From positions 1-64,000 of the forward strand of contig CAWAPS010000024.1 of assembly GCA_963783945.1 (NCBI GenBank): a DNA stretch of 64,000 nucleotides. The letters are read 5' to 3'. Positions 35,208 to 45,168 of the stretch are shown here, piece after piece. The notes below the pieces were generated by a model that worked only from the letters and a program-made list of their open reading frames with translations, had not been told where the DNA came from and did not search any database. How positions within the stretch are numbered: the first letter of the stretch is position 1; every line of letters starts with the position of its first letter. This DNA is from CAWAPS01 sp963783945 (GTDB lineage Bacteria > Actinomycetota > Acidimicrobiia > Acidimicrobiales > Palsa-688). The position numbers and the translations under genes are program-made.

Positions 35208-36392
35208 TGCAGTCAGAACCCCGCTACCGCCCGCCCGCCACCGGCGGTCCCCACGACGTCATCGTTGTCGGTGCCCGCCCCGCCGGCGCGGCCACCGCCA
35301 TGCTCCTCGGCCAACGGGGGCTGCGCGTCGCGCTCGGTGGACCGTGGCGCAGTCGGCGCCGACACCCTCTCCACCCACGCGCTGATGCGCGCTGGTGTGC
35401 TTCAGCTGTCCCGCTGGGGCCTGCTCGACGAGATCGTCGCGGCGAATACGCCACCGGTCCGGCGGACAACGTTCCATTACGGGGCCGAGAGCGTCACGAT
35501 CAGCGTCAAACCCTCACACGGGGTTGATGCCCTCTACGCCCCCCGCCGCACCCTCCTCGACCCGTTGCTCGTCCATGCCGCGGTCGAGGCCGGCGTCGAG
35601 CTGTACGACCGAACCCCGGTCGGCGACCTGCTCGTACGAGACGGTCGCGTGGTGGGCGTCCGCGTCAGCACACCGGAGCACCGATCGGTCGACCTGTCCT
35701 CGTCACTGGTCATCGGAGCCGACGGCATCCGTTCGACCGTCGCCCGTCGCGTCGAAGCGCCGTACCTGCGGCGGGGTGAGCACGCCACCGCCACCACTTA
35801 CGGGTACTGGTCGGGCCTCATCACCGACGGCTACGAATGGAACTTCCACCCGAATGCCTGTTCGGGGGTGATCCCCACCAACAACGGGCAGACCTGCGTG
35901 TTCGCCGGTGCATCGCCCGAACGCATCGGCCGAGGCGGGGTGGACCGACTCCTGGAGATCGTCGCCGAGGGCGCTCCGCAGCTCGCCGAGCGGCTCCGCG
36001 CCGCGAGGACCCCCCAGAGCACCCGGACCTGGAGCGGCTTACCTGGCTACGTGCGGCGGTCCCACGGGCCGGGGTGGGCGCTCGTCGGCGACGCCGGCTA
36101 CTACAAGGACCCGCTCAGCGCCCACGGGCTGACCGACGCGCTCCGCGACGCCGAGCTGCTCGCTCGTGCCGTTGTCGAAGGGCTCGGCGACGAGGTGTCC
36201 ATCGACGACACGCTCGAGGACTACCAGAGCACCCGGGATCGCGTCAGTCTTCCGCTGTTCGAGGTCGTCGATCGGATCGCCAGCCAGACATGGGACGACG
36301 CCGAGATCGCTCATCTCCTCCTACGTCTCAGCTCAGCCATGACCGAGGAGATCGAACTGCTAGCCGCCCTCAGCCCGGACCCCGTGTCATGA
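35204..36392 (+). CDS. FAD-dependent oxidoreductase (PHBH/GGR-like), one apparent frameshift
   Basis: The N-terminus (HDVIVVGARPAGAATAMLLG, then QRGLRVAL) is in one frame. From about 35337 the frame shifts, and DRGAVGADTLSTHALMRAGV, IGADGIRSTVARRVEAP and WALVGDAGYYKDPLSAHG follow to 36392. One extra G at about 35336 explains the break: removing it gives LRVALVDRGAVG, the expected sequence. The reconstructed 396 residues form a complete group-A flavoprotein of the kind that hydroxylates, halogenates or reduces small molecules. It is coupled to both neighbours by ATGA overlaps. A sequence error is the likeliest cause. Confidence 0.8.
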
Positions 36393-37147
36393 GCCCCCGG
36401 ACTCTCCTCGGCGTGTGGGCCCACCCCGACGACGAGGCCTACACGTCGGCCGGGCTCATGGCCGAGTTTCGCCGCCGAGGTGACCGCGTCGTGGTCATCA
36501 CCGCCACTCTCGGCGAGCACGGCACCGATGACCCGGCGGCATGGCCGCCACGCCGCCTCGCAAAGTTGCGGTACACCGAGCTCCGAAACAGCCTCGCCGC
36601 CCTCGACGTCGATGAGCTGCACCTTCTCGGCTACAGGGACGGCGACTGCGAGCGGGGCGACGGCACACAAGCCATCGCTCTTCACATTGCCGGCATCGAC
36701 CCCGATCTCATCGTCACGTTCGGACCCGACGGCATGACCGGACATCCCGACCACCGGGCTATCAGCCGCTGGACCACCGACGCCTGGGTCACCACCCGGC
36801 CCCGCGCCGACCTGTTGTACGCCACCGTCACCGCCGACTTTCACCGAACATGGGGGTCCGTCAACGATCAGGTCGGGTTGTGGGCCAATCAGCCCGACCC
36901 TCCCTGTACCCCCGAGGCCGACCTGGCCGTGAGCATCCGGCTGCCCGACCCCCTGCTGGATCTCAAAGTCGCCGCCCTCCAGGCCCACGTCTCGCAGACA
37001 CGGCGCCTCATCCAAATGCTCGGCCCAGCCCCCTACCGCGAGTGGTGGCGCACGGAATCATTCCGAAGGCCACACTCCGGAGCCCGCGAGATCGCAACCC
37101 CATCTTCACCAACCGCGAGAACGCAACCACCCGAGGAGGAACTGTGA
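36389..37147 (+). CDS. PIG-L / LmbE-family deacetylase
   Basis: This is a 252-residue Zn-dependent deacetylase or amidase. The metal motif is GVWAHPDDEAYTSAG (HPDDE) with a second motif, TGHPDHRAIS. The family includes MshB and Mca of mycothiol metabolism and many natural-product deacetylases. It is coupled to neighbours by ATGA (36389-36392) and GTGA (37144-37147). With two flavoproteins and an exporter beside it, it could deacetylate a pathway intermediate or a mycothiol conjugate. Both are inference. Confidence 0.88.
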   Translation: MSPRTLLGVWAHPDDEAYTSAGLMAEFRRRGDRVVVITATLGEHGTDDPAAWPPRRLAKLRYTELRNSLAALDVDELHLLGYRDGDCERGDGTQAIALHIAGIDPDLIVTFGPDGMTGHPDHRAISRWTTDAWVTTRPRADLLYATVTADFHRTWGSVNDQVGLWANQPDPPCTPEADLAVSIRLPDPLLDLKVAALQAHVSQTRRLIQMLGPAPYREWWRTESFRRPHSGAREIATPSSPTARTQPPEEEL

Positions 37148-38896
37148 ACCCACCCGTCACGCAGAACCGGATCATTTCGTTCGACAAGACGACCGAAACC
37201 AACCTGACGTCCCTGGCCCGCGTCCCGGCCCAAGGCGTCCGCATCGACGTCAACAACCTCTCCCGGCGGGTCCGGGTCCGCAACCGCGGCGAGGTGACAC
37301 TCCTCGAGGCCGTGTCGTTCACGCTCTCGGCTGGTGAGCTCGTGGCGATCGTCGGCCCCAGCGGCGCCGGAAAGACAACCCTCATTGGAGGCGATCGCCG
37401 GCATCGCCCCAACGACCTCGGGGTCGGTCCGTTTCGACGGCATCGACATACACGCCAACCCTGGGGCGTTCCGCACCGTGCTCGGCTACGTGCCCCAGGA
37501 GGACATCATCCATGCCGACCTGTCCCTCCAACGTACGCTTCGCTACTCCGCGCGCCTCCGGCTCCCGTCTTCGACGCCGGGGGCCGAAGTGGACGAGGCA
37601 GTCCGACATGCCATCGACGCCGTGGGCCTGACCGGGCAGGTCGACGTCCGGGTCGGCTCACTGAGCGGCGGTGAGCGCAAACGGGCCAGCATCGCTGTAG
37701 AGCTACTCACCGACCCGCACGTCTTTTTCCTCGACGAGCCGACCTCTGGCCTCGACCCCATCACCAGCGCGGAACTGATCGACCAGCTGCGCCAACTCGC
37801 CGACCGCTCGGCGACGGTCGTGTTCACCACGCATTCGGTCGAGGACCTCGCCAGATGCAATCGCGTCGTGTTCATGACTCGAGGCGGACGAGTGGGCTTC
37901 GTGGGGACCGTCGACGAGGCGCTCCAGCGATACGGGGTCAGCTCGGTCCGCGAGCTCTACTGTCGCCTGGCCGATCCGGACGGCATCTCCTTCCCTGCCA
38001 GCACCGCCGATACCACAGCGGTGACTGACGCACGTCCCCGAGACGGGAACAGGCGGCCAGCGGCGGGCGGGCTCACACAATGGGCTGTCCTCACCCGCCG
38101 GACCCTCGAGACATTCGTGCGCAATCGGTTGACCCTCGCGATCCTCGTCGGGTCACCGGCGCTGGTCGTCGGCATGTTCGCGATCCTGTTCCGACCCGGC
38201 GCCTTCGACTTCCGGCACCCCACCCCGAGCTCGATGGTGATGATCGGCTTCTGGGTCGTGTTCGCCGCCTTTTTCTTCGGGCTCACCTATGGCTTGCTCC
38301 AGATCTGCACGGAGCGAACCATCCTGCGTCGAGAGCGCCTCGTCGGCTTGCGGCTCGGCGCCTACGTGGCGTCAAAGGTGACCATCCTGGTGCCTTTCCT
38401 CGTCTTGGTGGTCACGGCCACGCTAGGTGTGCTTCGTCTGCTGGACCGCTTACCCAGTCGCCCGCTGTCCACGTACGCCTCGATGGGCGTCAGCCTTCTG
38501 CTCTGCGCGGTCGCGGCCCTCGGTCTCGGCCTGCTCACCTCCGCCTCGGTCAGAACCGTGGCCCAGGCCACTCTCGCCCTACCGATGCTGTGCTTTCCTG
38601 CGGTGTTGTTCTCCGGTGCCATCCTCCCGGTCGACCTCATGGCCCGCACCGGCGCCGGCCTCAGCGTGGTGATCCCATCGCGCTGGGCCTTCGAAGCCAT
38701 CGGTCACGACCTCGGCGCCCGGAGCATCCTCGCTCACGGCGGTTCGCAACTCGGGCCTCCGCTACTCGCGTCCTACGGCCATGCCGGCACCCGGTCCACC
38801 GGCACCTACTGGCTGATACTTGGAGCGTTCGCCGTTGTGTTCCTGGTCGCCACCTGGGGCGTGCTCGTGCGTAGCACACGCAAATCGATGCGCTGA
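37144..38896 (+). CDS. ABCG-like fused ABC exporter (ATPase + permease), one apparent frameshift
   Basis: This is a half-transporter with the ATPase first. The Walker A motif VAIVGPSGAGKTTL is in the GTG-initiated frame from 37144. One extra A near 37384 breaks the frame, after which LEAIAGIAPTTSGSVRFDG continues. The signature is SLSGGERKRASIAVELL, Walker B is VFFLDEPTSGLD, and the switch is TTHS. Residues about 320-580 hold the ABC-2 membrane domain with six helices. This is the White/ABCG order. The reconstructed protein has about 583 residues. It is last in the five-gene run, so it probably exports the product. Confidence 0.82.
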
Positions 38897-38952
38897 GCGG
38901 CATGCCGAGCGGGCGCACACCCGGCTTTCACCTTCCCTGCGCGCTCATGAAG

Positions 38953-38971
38953 TGTCGCCATCAAGGCGACA
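38953..38971. terminator. Hairpin after the ABC exporter gene
   Basis: TGTCGCC and GGCGACA are perfect 7-base arms around a 5-base loop, 57 bases beyond the ABC stop and between convergent genes. There is no T-run, so terminator function is tentative. Confidence 0.4.
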
Positions 38972-39051
38972 TCGGAAAGGTTGGCATGTGGGTCCCGCTC
39001 GCTCCGGGCCGTGGACGAGTGCCCCTATGACGCCACGAGTCCGGATTGCTG

Positions 39052-39681
39052 TCACAGCTCGGCTCGACGAACGAACCTACTGGGGAGTGCCCAGTCCGAC
39101 GGAGCGGGTCCGTCGGGGCGAAGTACCCAGAAGGTGGAGGCCAGGGTGGCCGGGGCGACGTCGGTGGGTGAGCGGCCCGCTCCGATGAGGATCGGAGCGA
39201 GGATCGACCCTCCGCCGATCCCGTAGAGGCCGCCGACGCAACCGACGACGGCGGCGATGGGGACGAGCGGGACCAACGCGGCGGCGCCGCCGGGGTTGAT
39301 TGCGGTTCTTCGGACGACCAGGTAGGTGCCCAGCGGGATCAAGACGACGGCGATGATGGCGTCGGCGGCCTGGGGGCCTGGCAGTAGTTCGACCCGGATG
39401 ACCGAGCCGGCGATCACCCCGGGCAGCGTGCCGAGGAGAAGTTGGCGGGTGAGTACGCCGCCGGTTTGGCCTTGACGCCAGTAGCGGTAGAGCGCGCCTG
39501 GCGTGGCCACGACGTTGTAGAGCAGGTTGGTGGGCGTGACCGCGGGAGACGGTGTGCCGAGAACGGTCACCTGGAACGGGAGGAGCAGGACTGCCCCGCT
39601 CACCCCGGCCGGGCTGGTGACGGTGGCGATGACCAGCGCAGCCACGAAGGCGACGGGATAGGTCCAGGGGTCGCCGATCAC
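39052..39681 (-). CDS. TSUP (TauE/SafE-type) permease, C-terminally truncated
   Basis: This is a 209-residue membrane protein with the TSUP pattern: TYPVAFVAALVIATVTSPAG, TPTNLLYNVVATPGAL, GSVIRVELLPG and the second-half repeat GCVGGLYGIGGGSILAP. After VAPATLASTFW the sequence becomes polar and stops, so the final two or three helices (about 50 residues) are missing. The ATG at 39681 diverges from the globin gene. TSUP proteins move sulfonates, sulfite or organic acids. With the truncation, function is doubtful. Confidence 0.75.
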   Translation of the reverse strand: MIGDPWTYPVAFVAALVIATVTSPAGVSGAVLLLPFQVTVLGTPSPAVTPTNLLYNVVATPGALYRYWRQGQTGGVLTRQLLLGTLPGVIAGSVIRVELLPGPQAADAIIAVVLIPLGTYLVVRRTAINPGGAAALVPLVPIAAVVGCVGGLYGIGGGSILAPILIGAGRSPTDVAPATLASTFWVLRPDGPAPSDWALPSRFVRRAEL

Positions 39682-39707
39682 TCTTAGACGGTAGCTACCC
39701 GTGCGCC

Positions 39708-40259
39708 GTGGCCGCGGCGGCCGATGTGGAGCCCTCGGCGACCCCGCGGGTTTCTGATCGTCGGCTTTGCCGACAGGACTACCGTGCTCATGTGGCCGGT
39801 GATGATCCGACGCTGTACGAGTGGGCCGGTGGGCAGCCGGCGTTCGATCGGATGATCAACGCGTTCTATGACAGGGTTGAAGCCGACGACCTTCTTTCGC
39901 CGTTCTTTCCTGGTGGCGTGCATGAGGACCACCGCCGCCATGTGGCGATCTGGTGGGGCGAGGTCTTCGGTGGTCCGGTGGGCTATACCGAGCAACTCGG
40001 CGGCTACGAGCGGATGCTTCACAAGCACGTCGGTCTTGGCATCACGAACGAGCAGCGGTTCCGGTTCGCGTCCCTGATGAGCCTGGCCGCTGATGACGCT
40101 GCGATGCCGGCCGACCCCGAGTTCCGCTCCGCGCTCGTTGCCTACCTCGAATGGGGAACCCGACTGGCGCTGGGCAACTCTCAGCCTGGGGCGACGGTGA
40201 TCGAGCATGCGCCGGTCCCCCGGTGGGGGTGGGGCGAAGCCCCGCCTTACAGGCCCTAG
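39708..40259 (+). CDS. Truncated hemoglobin, group II-like
   Basis: This is a 2-on-2 globin. The core from about residue 33 reads TLYEWAGGQPAFDRMINAFY, then DDLLSPFFPGG, HVAIWWGEVFGGP and YERMLHKHVGLGIT, with the proximal His in LHKH. Trp in the AIWWGEVFGG helix fits group II (TrHbO). The GTG at 39792 may be the true start, since the first 28 residues are atypical. Such globins bind O2/NO and protect respiration. It is divergent from the TSUP gene by about 30 bases. Confidence 0.85.
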   Translation: MAAAADVEPSATPRVSDRRLCRQDYRAHVAGDDPTLYEWAGGQPAFDRMINAFYDRVEADDLLSPFFPGGVHEDHRRHVAIWWGEVFGGPVGYTEQLGGYERMLHKHVGLGITNEQRFRFASLMSLAADDAAMPADPEFRSALVAYLEWGTRLALGNSQPGATVIEHAPVPRWGWGEAPPYRP

Positions 40260-40584
40260 CTGCGTGCGCTGTCGCCGTGACGGGCGAACACCCGGTAACG
40301 GGGAGTCGCTCGGAGGGAACGACCGCGACTGGGGGGATGCATCCTGTTGACGAAGCCGACCGGCAAAGGGCGGGAGGGTCGCCTCATACGGGGCCAACGG
40401 CAAGCCGCTAGAGCGAAGCCAGGAACTCCGTCGTCGACATCCGGCCCAAGGGTCCCGCTGTCTTTGAAGCGCGGCTCGAGTTCGAGCGCCAGCCTCTCGA
40501 CCGCCTTATGTTCGAGGTTGATCACGGTCATGGCCAGGCTCTCCCGGGCTGTGATCAATCGGTGATCACGACCTGCAGCTCAAC
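40260..40584. other. Intergenic region, no gene supported
   Basis: A 100-codon minus-strand frame (40256-40558) begins plausibly (MTVINLEHKAVERLALELE) but turns into Arg/Pro-rich sequence. I do not accept it as a gene. Confidence 0.3.
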
Positions 40585-40636
40585 GCATCTCAGACCGCAC
40601 CTCAACGTTGTGAGCTGCGGTCCTATCCTGAGATGC
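40585..40636 (-). terminator. Long imperfect hairpin directly 3' of tRNA-Gln
   Basis: GCATCTCAG (40585-40593) pairs with CTGAGATGC (40628-40636), and GACCGC (40593-40598) with GCGGTC (40617-40622). It begins four bases beyond the tRNA 3' end, so it is a likely terminator or processing signal. Confidence 0.55.
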
Positions 40637-40639
40637 TTG

Positions 40640-40711
40640 CTCGGGGGGGAGGACTCGAACCCCCAATGACAGGGCCAGAACCTGTTGTGTTGCCGATTAC
40701 ACCACCCCCGA
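40640..40711 (-). tRNA. tRNA-Gln (CTG)
   Basis: The minus strand folds as a cloverleaf. The acceptor TCGGGGG pairs with CCCCCGA. The anticodon stem ACAGG/CCTGT encloses loop TTCTGGC with anticodon CTG. The T-arm is GGGGGTTCGAGTCCTCC. CCA is not encoded. Confidence 0.92.
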
Positions 40712-40770
40712 AGGGCGCCGGAGCACTCTACTCGTTGCCGAGGGCACCCGCGTCGGGCCGGGTGGGTGGC

Positions 40771-42156
<1,386 letters not shown>

Positions 42157-42178
42157 GCCGGACGAGGTTAGAGCCGGA

Positions 42179-43108
42179 TCAGCTGGCGAGAAGATCGTGG
42201 GCATCGCTGCCCGCGAGCTGCCGCCTGAGCTTGCCGATAGCGTCGCGCTCGATGCGGCGCACCCGCTCGGCGGTGAGCTGCAACGCCTGACCTACCTCGC
42301 CCTGGGTCCGGGGCTCGCCCCGGTCCAGCCCGTAGCGCAGGCTCAGGACCTGGCGCTCCTCGTCGGAGAGCCGGTCGAGGAACCGGGCCACGTCCTCAGG
42401 GAGCAGGCTGTCGGCCACGGCTTCGAAGGGTGACTCGGCATTTCGGTTGACCACCAGGTCACCAAGGCTGGTATCCCCATCCTCCCCCACCGCGACGTCG
42501 AGACTCATGGGATCGGCGTCATAGCGGAACAGCTCGGCCACCATCGACTCCGTGGAGCCGAGCGCCTCGGCCAGCTCGGCGAGGGTCGGCGGCCGGCCCA
42601 TCCGTACCTCCATCTCGCCCTGCAGACGGCGGGCTCGTCGGATCTCGTCGCCCACGTGGGCCGGGACCCGCACCGTGCGGGCGGTGTTTTCCACCGCCCG
42701 GCCGATGGCCTGGCGGATCCACCACGTGGCGTAGGTCGAGAACTTGAAGCCCTTTCTCCAGTCGAACTTTTCGACGGCGTGGATCAGACCCAGGTTGCCT
42801 TCCTGGATCAGATCTCCGAGGGGAAGCCCGGACCACTGATAGCGGCGGGCAACCGACACGACTAGGCGTAGATTGGCGTTGATGAACTCAGTAGTGGCAA
42901 TCGCGGCGTCGTCGACCTGCTTGCGCAGCTCCTTGCGCCGCCCCGGGGTCAGCTTCTCGCCGCTCTCGAGTAGCGCTTGGGCCGCCTGCCCATCCTGAAT
43001 AATCTGGCCCAGCCGCATCTCGTCGGCCTTGGTCAGGAGCGGAAAGGAACCCGCCTCGTCGAGGTAGAGGCCCAGCAAATCGGGAGAGTGTGAGATGTTC
43101 TGGCTCAT
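42179..43108 (-). CDS. Sigma-70-family RNA polymerase sigma factor (RpoD/SigA-like group)
   Basis: The protein is 309 residues from ATG 43108. Region 1.2 is LLGLYLDEAGSFPLLTKADE. Region 2 is RLVVSVARRYQWSGLPLGDL and FKFSTYATWWIRQAIGR. Region 3 is VRVPAHVGDEIRRARR. Region 4 is LSDEERQVLSLRYGLD and AERVRRIERDAIGKLR. It lacks the long acidic region 1.1 of a primary sigma, so a group 2 (SigB/HrdB-like alternative) factor is likely. It sits just upstream of gltX. A palindrome in its divergent promoter (43135-43149) could be a regulatory site. Confidence 0.9.
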   Translation of the reverse strand: MSQNISHSPDLLGLYLDEAGSFPLLTKADEMRLGQIIQDGQAAQALLESGEKLTPGRRKELRKQVDDAAIATTEFINANLRLVVSVARRYQWSGLPLGDLIQEGNLGLIHAVEKFDWRKGFKFSTYATWWIRQAIGRAVENTARTVRVPAHVGDEIRRARRLQGEMEVRMGRPPTLAELAEALGSTESMVAELFRYDADPMSLDVAVGEDGDTSLGDLVVNRNAESPFEAVADSLLPEDVARFLDRLSDEERQVLSLRYGLDRGEPRTQGEVGQALQLTAERVRRIERDAIGKLRRQLAGSDAHDLLAS

Positions 43109-43134
43109 TCTGCTGTGAGATAACACTGTGAACC

Positions 43135-43149
43135 ACGGCATTATGCCGT
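43135..43149. promoter_or_regulatory. Palindrome between sigma factor and DUF2630 genes
   Basis: ACGGCAT, one base, ATGCCGT is a perfect inverted repeat in the 95-base divergent gap, 27 bases upstream of the sigma-factor start. It is a candidate operator; the binding protein is unknown. Confidence 0.4.
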
Positions 43150-43203
43150 AGAAGCGCCCCTCGCGGATGTGACAAGAGGCACACCGATCGGGAAGGAGAC
43201 TGG

Positions 43204-43446
43204 ATGAAGGACAACCAGATCGTCGATCAGATCGACGACCTTGTAGCCCAGGAACACCAACTGGAGCGCGAACATGCCGCCACGGGCCTGTCCGATGCCG
43301 ATCGGGATCGAATGCGCGAGATCGAAGTTCGGCTCGATCAATGCTGGGATCTTCTGCGGCAACGGCGGGCGCGCCGAAACGCCGGCCAGGATCCCGGCGC
43401 CGCCCACGTGCGCTCGGGCGAGGTGGTAGAGCACTACCAGCAGTAG
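43204..43446 (+). CDS. DUF2630 family protein
   Basis: This is an 80-residue, highly charged helical protein: DQIDDLVAQEHQLEREHAAT, then EIEVRLDQCWDLLRQRRARR. This pattern of a short coiled coil with HxLE and LDQCWDLLRQRRA is typical of the DUF2630 family found in actinobacteria. AAGGAG lies six bases before ATG 43204. The function is unknown. It is divergent from the sigma-factor gene. Confidence 0.85.
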   Translation: MKDNQIVDQIDDLVAQEHQLEREHAATGLSDADRDRMREIEVRLDQCWDLLRQRRARRNAGQDPGAAHVRSGEVVEHYQQ

Positions 43447-43536
43447 TCCCCACGGGGCCCGGAAAAAACTTTTTGGCCGGCCGTGACTGACCGCGGTCGC
43501 GGTGCCAGCGAACGCGGTACTTTTCCTAATCATCCC

Positions 43537-43637
43537 AATTGCCGGAATTTCTCGTCGACAGTTTGATTTCCCGGCGTCAAATCGCACGTAAACCGTGCAT
43601 AAGTACTACGAGAAAACAAAAGTAGTACGAGATTTCC
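43537..43637. repeat. Structured intergenic repeat, copy A
   Basis: This aligns without gaps to 60327-60427; I count 81 of 101 matching positions. The ends are near-inverted (GGAATTTCTCGT and ACGAGATTTCC). An internal hairpin has arms GCACG (43584-43588) and CGTGC (43594-43598) around a 5-base loop. It lies between the 3' ends of the convergent DUF2630 and CoA-transferase genes. Confidence 0.75.
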
Positions 43638-43742
43638 GCGGGAACCCTGGACCGCCGCTGGTACGGCTGCGAGAACCGGGCCGATCGCGGCGGCCGGGCG
43701 CCAAAGGGGTTGAGGAGTGGCGGCGGCGCCGGCGGGATCCGC

Positions 43743-44918
43743 TCACCCGCACCCAGCCGCCTCCCTGAGCGCATCGGCATACTCCGGGTCGGCTATGGCC
43801 AGCATGCGCCGGGCCCGCTCCCGGTCGTCGCCGCCCCGCAGGTCGGCCACCCCGTGTTCGGTCACCACCACGTCGACATCGCTCCTGGGCGTGGACACGA
43901 CCGCCGGCCGGGCCACGATGGTCGACCGCCCGCCCGCGGTGGATGGCAGACCGATGATCGACAGCCCGCCCCGTGACCGCGAGGCGCCGGCCGCGAAGTC
44001 CGGGTGGCCCCCCGGCCCGGCCACGACGCGACCGCCGGCGAGCTCGACGTTCACCGCGCCGTCGAGGCCCACCTCCAGCGCGGTGTTGACGGCGACGAAC
44101 CGGTCGATGGCCGAGACCGCGCTGATGTCGTGGATACGCTCCACGCCGGACAGCTTCAAGGCGCCGGTCTCGATCATCTCGCTCAGGGGCTCACCACCCC
44201 AGACATAGGCCGCTTCGGCGGTCCCCGTCAGGAGTCCCCGCGACGCCAGCGCCACCAGCTCCTCGGTGACCAGCCCGGACCTGACCCGGACCGGCCGGGC
44301 CAGGGCCTCGACCACGGAGGCCCCGACCACCCCGGGCCCCCACTGCACGGTCGCCCCCTCGGGGATGAGGCCGGCGATCAGCTCGCCGATGCGACGGTGG
44401 GCTGATCCGGGCCGGTTCTGGGGCGGCGGGTCCGGCGGGTCGTCGCGGTCGATCACCGCCACCACCCGGCCGGCGACCTCGGACCCGAGTCGTGGCGCGC
44501 CCGGCAGAGGGCGGCCGGGCCACCGCTCGATGATGACGGCATCGGCGTGGCGCGCCGCCGAGGCGGCCCAGCCGGGGCTGCCGTAGCCGCACCAGTCCGC
44601 TTCCCGTCCGCCCGCGGCCACGGCCCCCACCACAGCCACTGTGGGCCGAATTCTCCCGGCGAGCAGGGCCGGCACGGCAGACAGGCGGGTCGCCAGCGAC
44701 CTGACTCGCCCCGATTCGACCCCGGCTCGGGTACCGGGCCCGGTCAGAAGCGTCGTCACCGGCATCTCGGTGGACCCGATCCAATCAGGTACCCGTACCA
44801 CCCACCCGAGCACGACCCCGGGGTCGTCCAGCCCGGCGATGGAGGCGATCAGGCCGGGATCGGGCAGGGGGCCGTCGGGCCCGTCGGCCATGACTATCAA
44901 GGGCCGGGCCGACGTCAT
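43743..44918 (-). CDS. Acetyl-CoA hydrolase/transferase-family protein
   Basis: The protein is 391 residues from ATG 44918; the frame is open for another 39 Arg/Pro-rich codons. The C-terminal half carries the family pattern DGAVNVELAGGRVVAGPGGH, PDFAAGASRSRGGLSIIGLP and VVVTEHGVADLRG. A presumed catalytic Glu lies in GLVTEELVALASRG. The N-terminal half is short and diverged compared with typical 430-500-residue members, so specificity is uncertain. It could be a CoA transferase for a small acid. It stands alone on the minus strand. Confidence 0.8.
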   Translation of the reverse strand: MTSARPLIVMADGPDGPLPDPGLIASIAGLDDPGVVLGWVVRVPDWIGSTEMPVTTLLTGPGTRAGVESGRVRSLATRLSAVPALLAGRIRPTVAVVGAVAAGGREADWCGYGSPGWAASAARHADAVIIERWPGRPLPGAPRLGSEVAGRVVAVIDRDDPPDPPPQNRPGSAHRRIGELIAGLIPEGATVQWGPGVVGASVVEALARPVRVRSGLVTEELVALASRGLLTGTAEAAYVWGGEPLSEMIETGALKLSGVERIHDISAVSAIDRFVAVNTALEVGLDGAVNVELAGGRVVAGPGGHPDFAAGASRSRGGLSIIGLPSTAGGRSTIVARPAVVSTPRSDVDVVVTEHGVADLRGGDDRERARRMLAIADPEYADALREAAGCG

Positions 44919-45168
44919 GGGCCTGGCTCGGGCGATCTCATGATCCGGGGCCCTGGGGGGGCGGGCAGCCCGGCCCAGCCGGCCCCATGGCGCTGGGTCC
45001 CGGGGTGCGACCCAGGTCCCAGCCACCCCCGGCACCGCGACCGACGCCCTAAACCAGGAGCTTGACCCACGGACGGGGCACGCTATACGAAGGTCATGTA
45101 CCTCGGTCAGGAATCGATCGAGGCGGATCCGAGGAGCGCGGGGAAGTGGGGCGAGGTCGGGCGGGCCG

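Noticed and set aside
40256..40558. 100-codon minus-strand frame
   Set aside because: A plausible first 20 residues but the rest is Arg/Pro-rich and it has no family resemblance.
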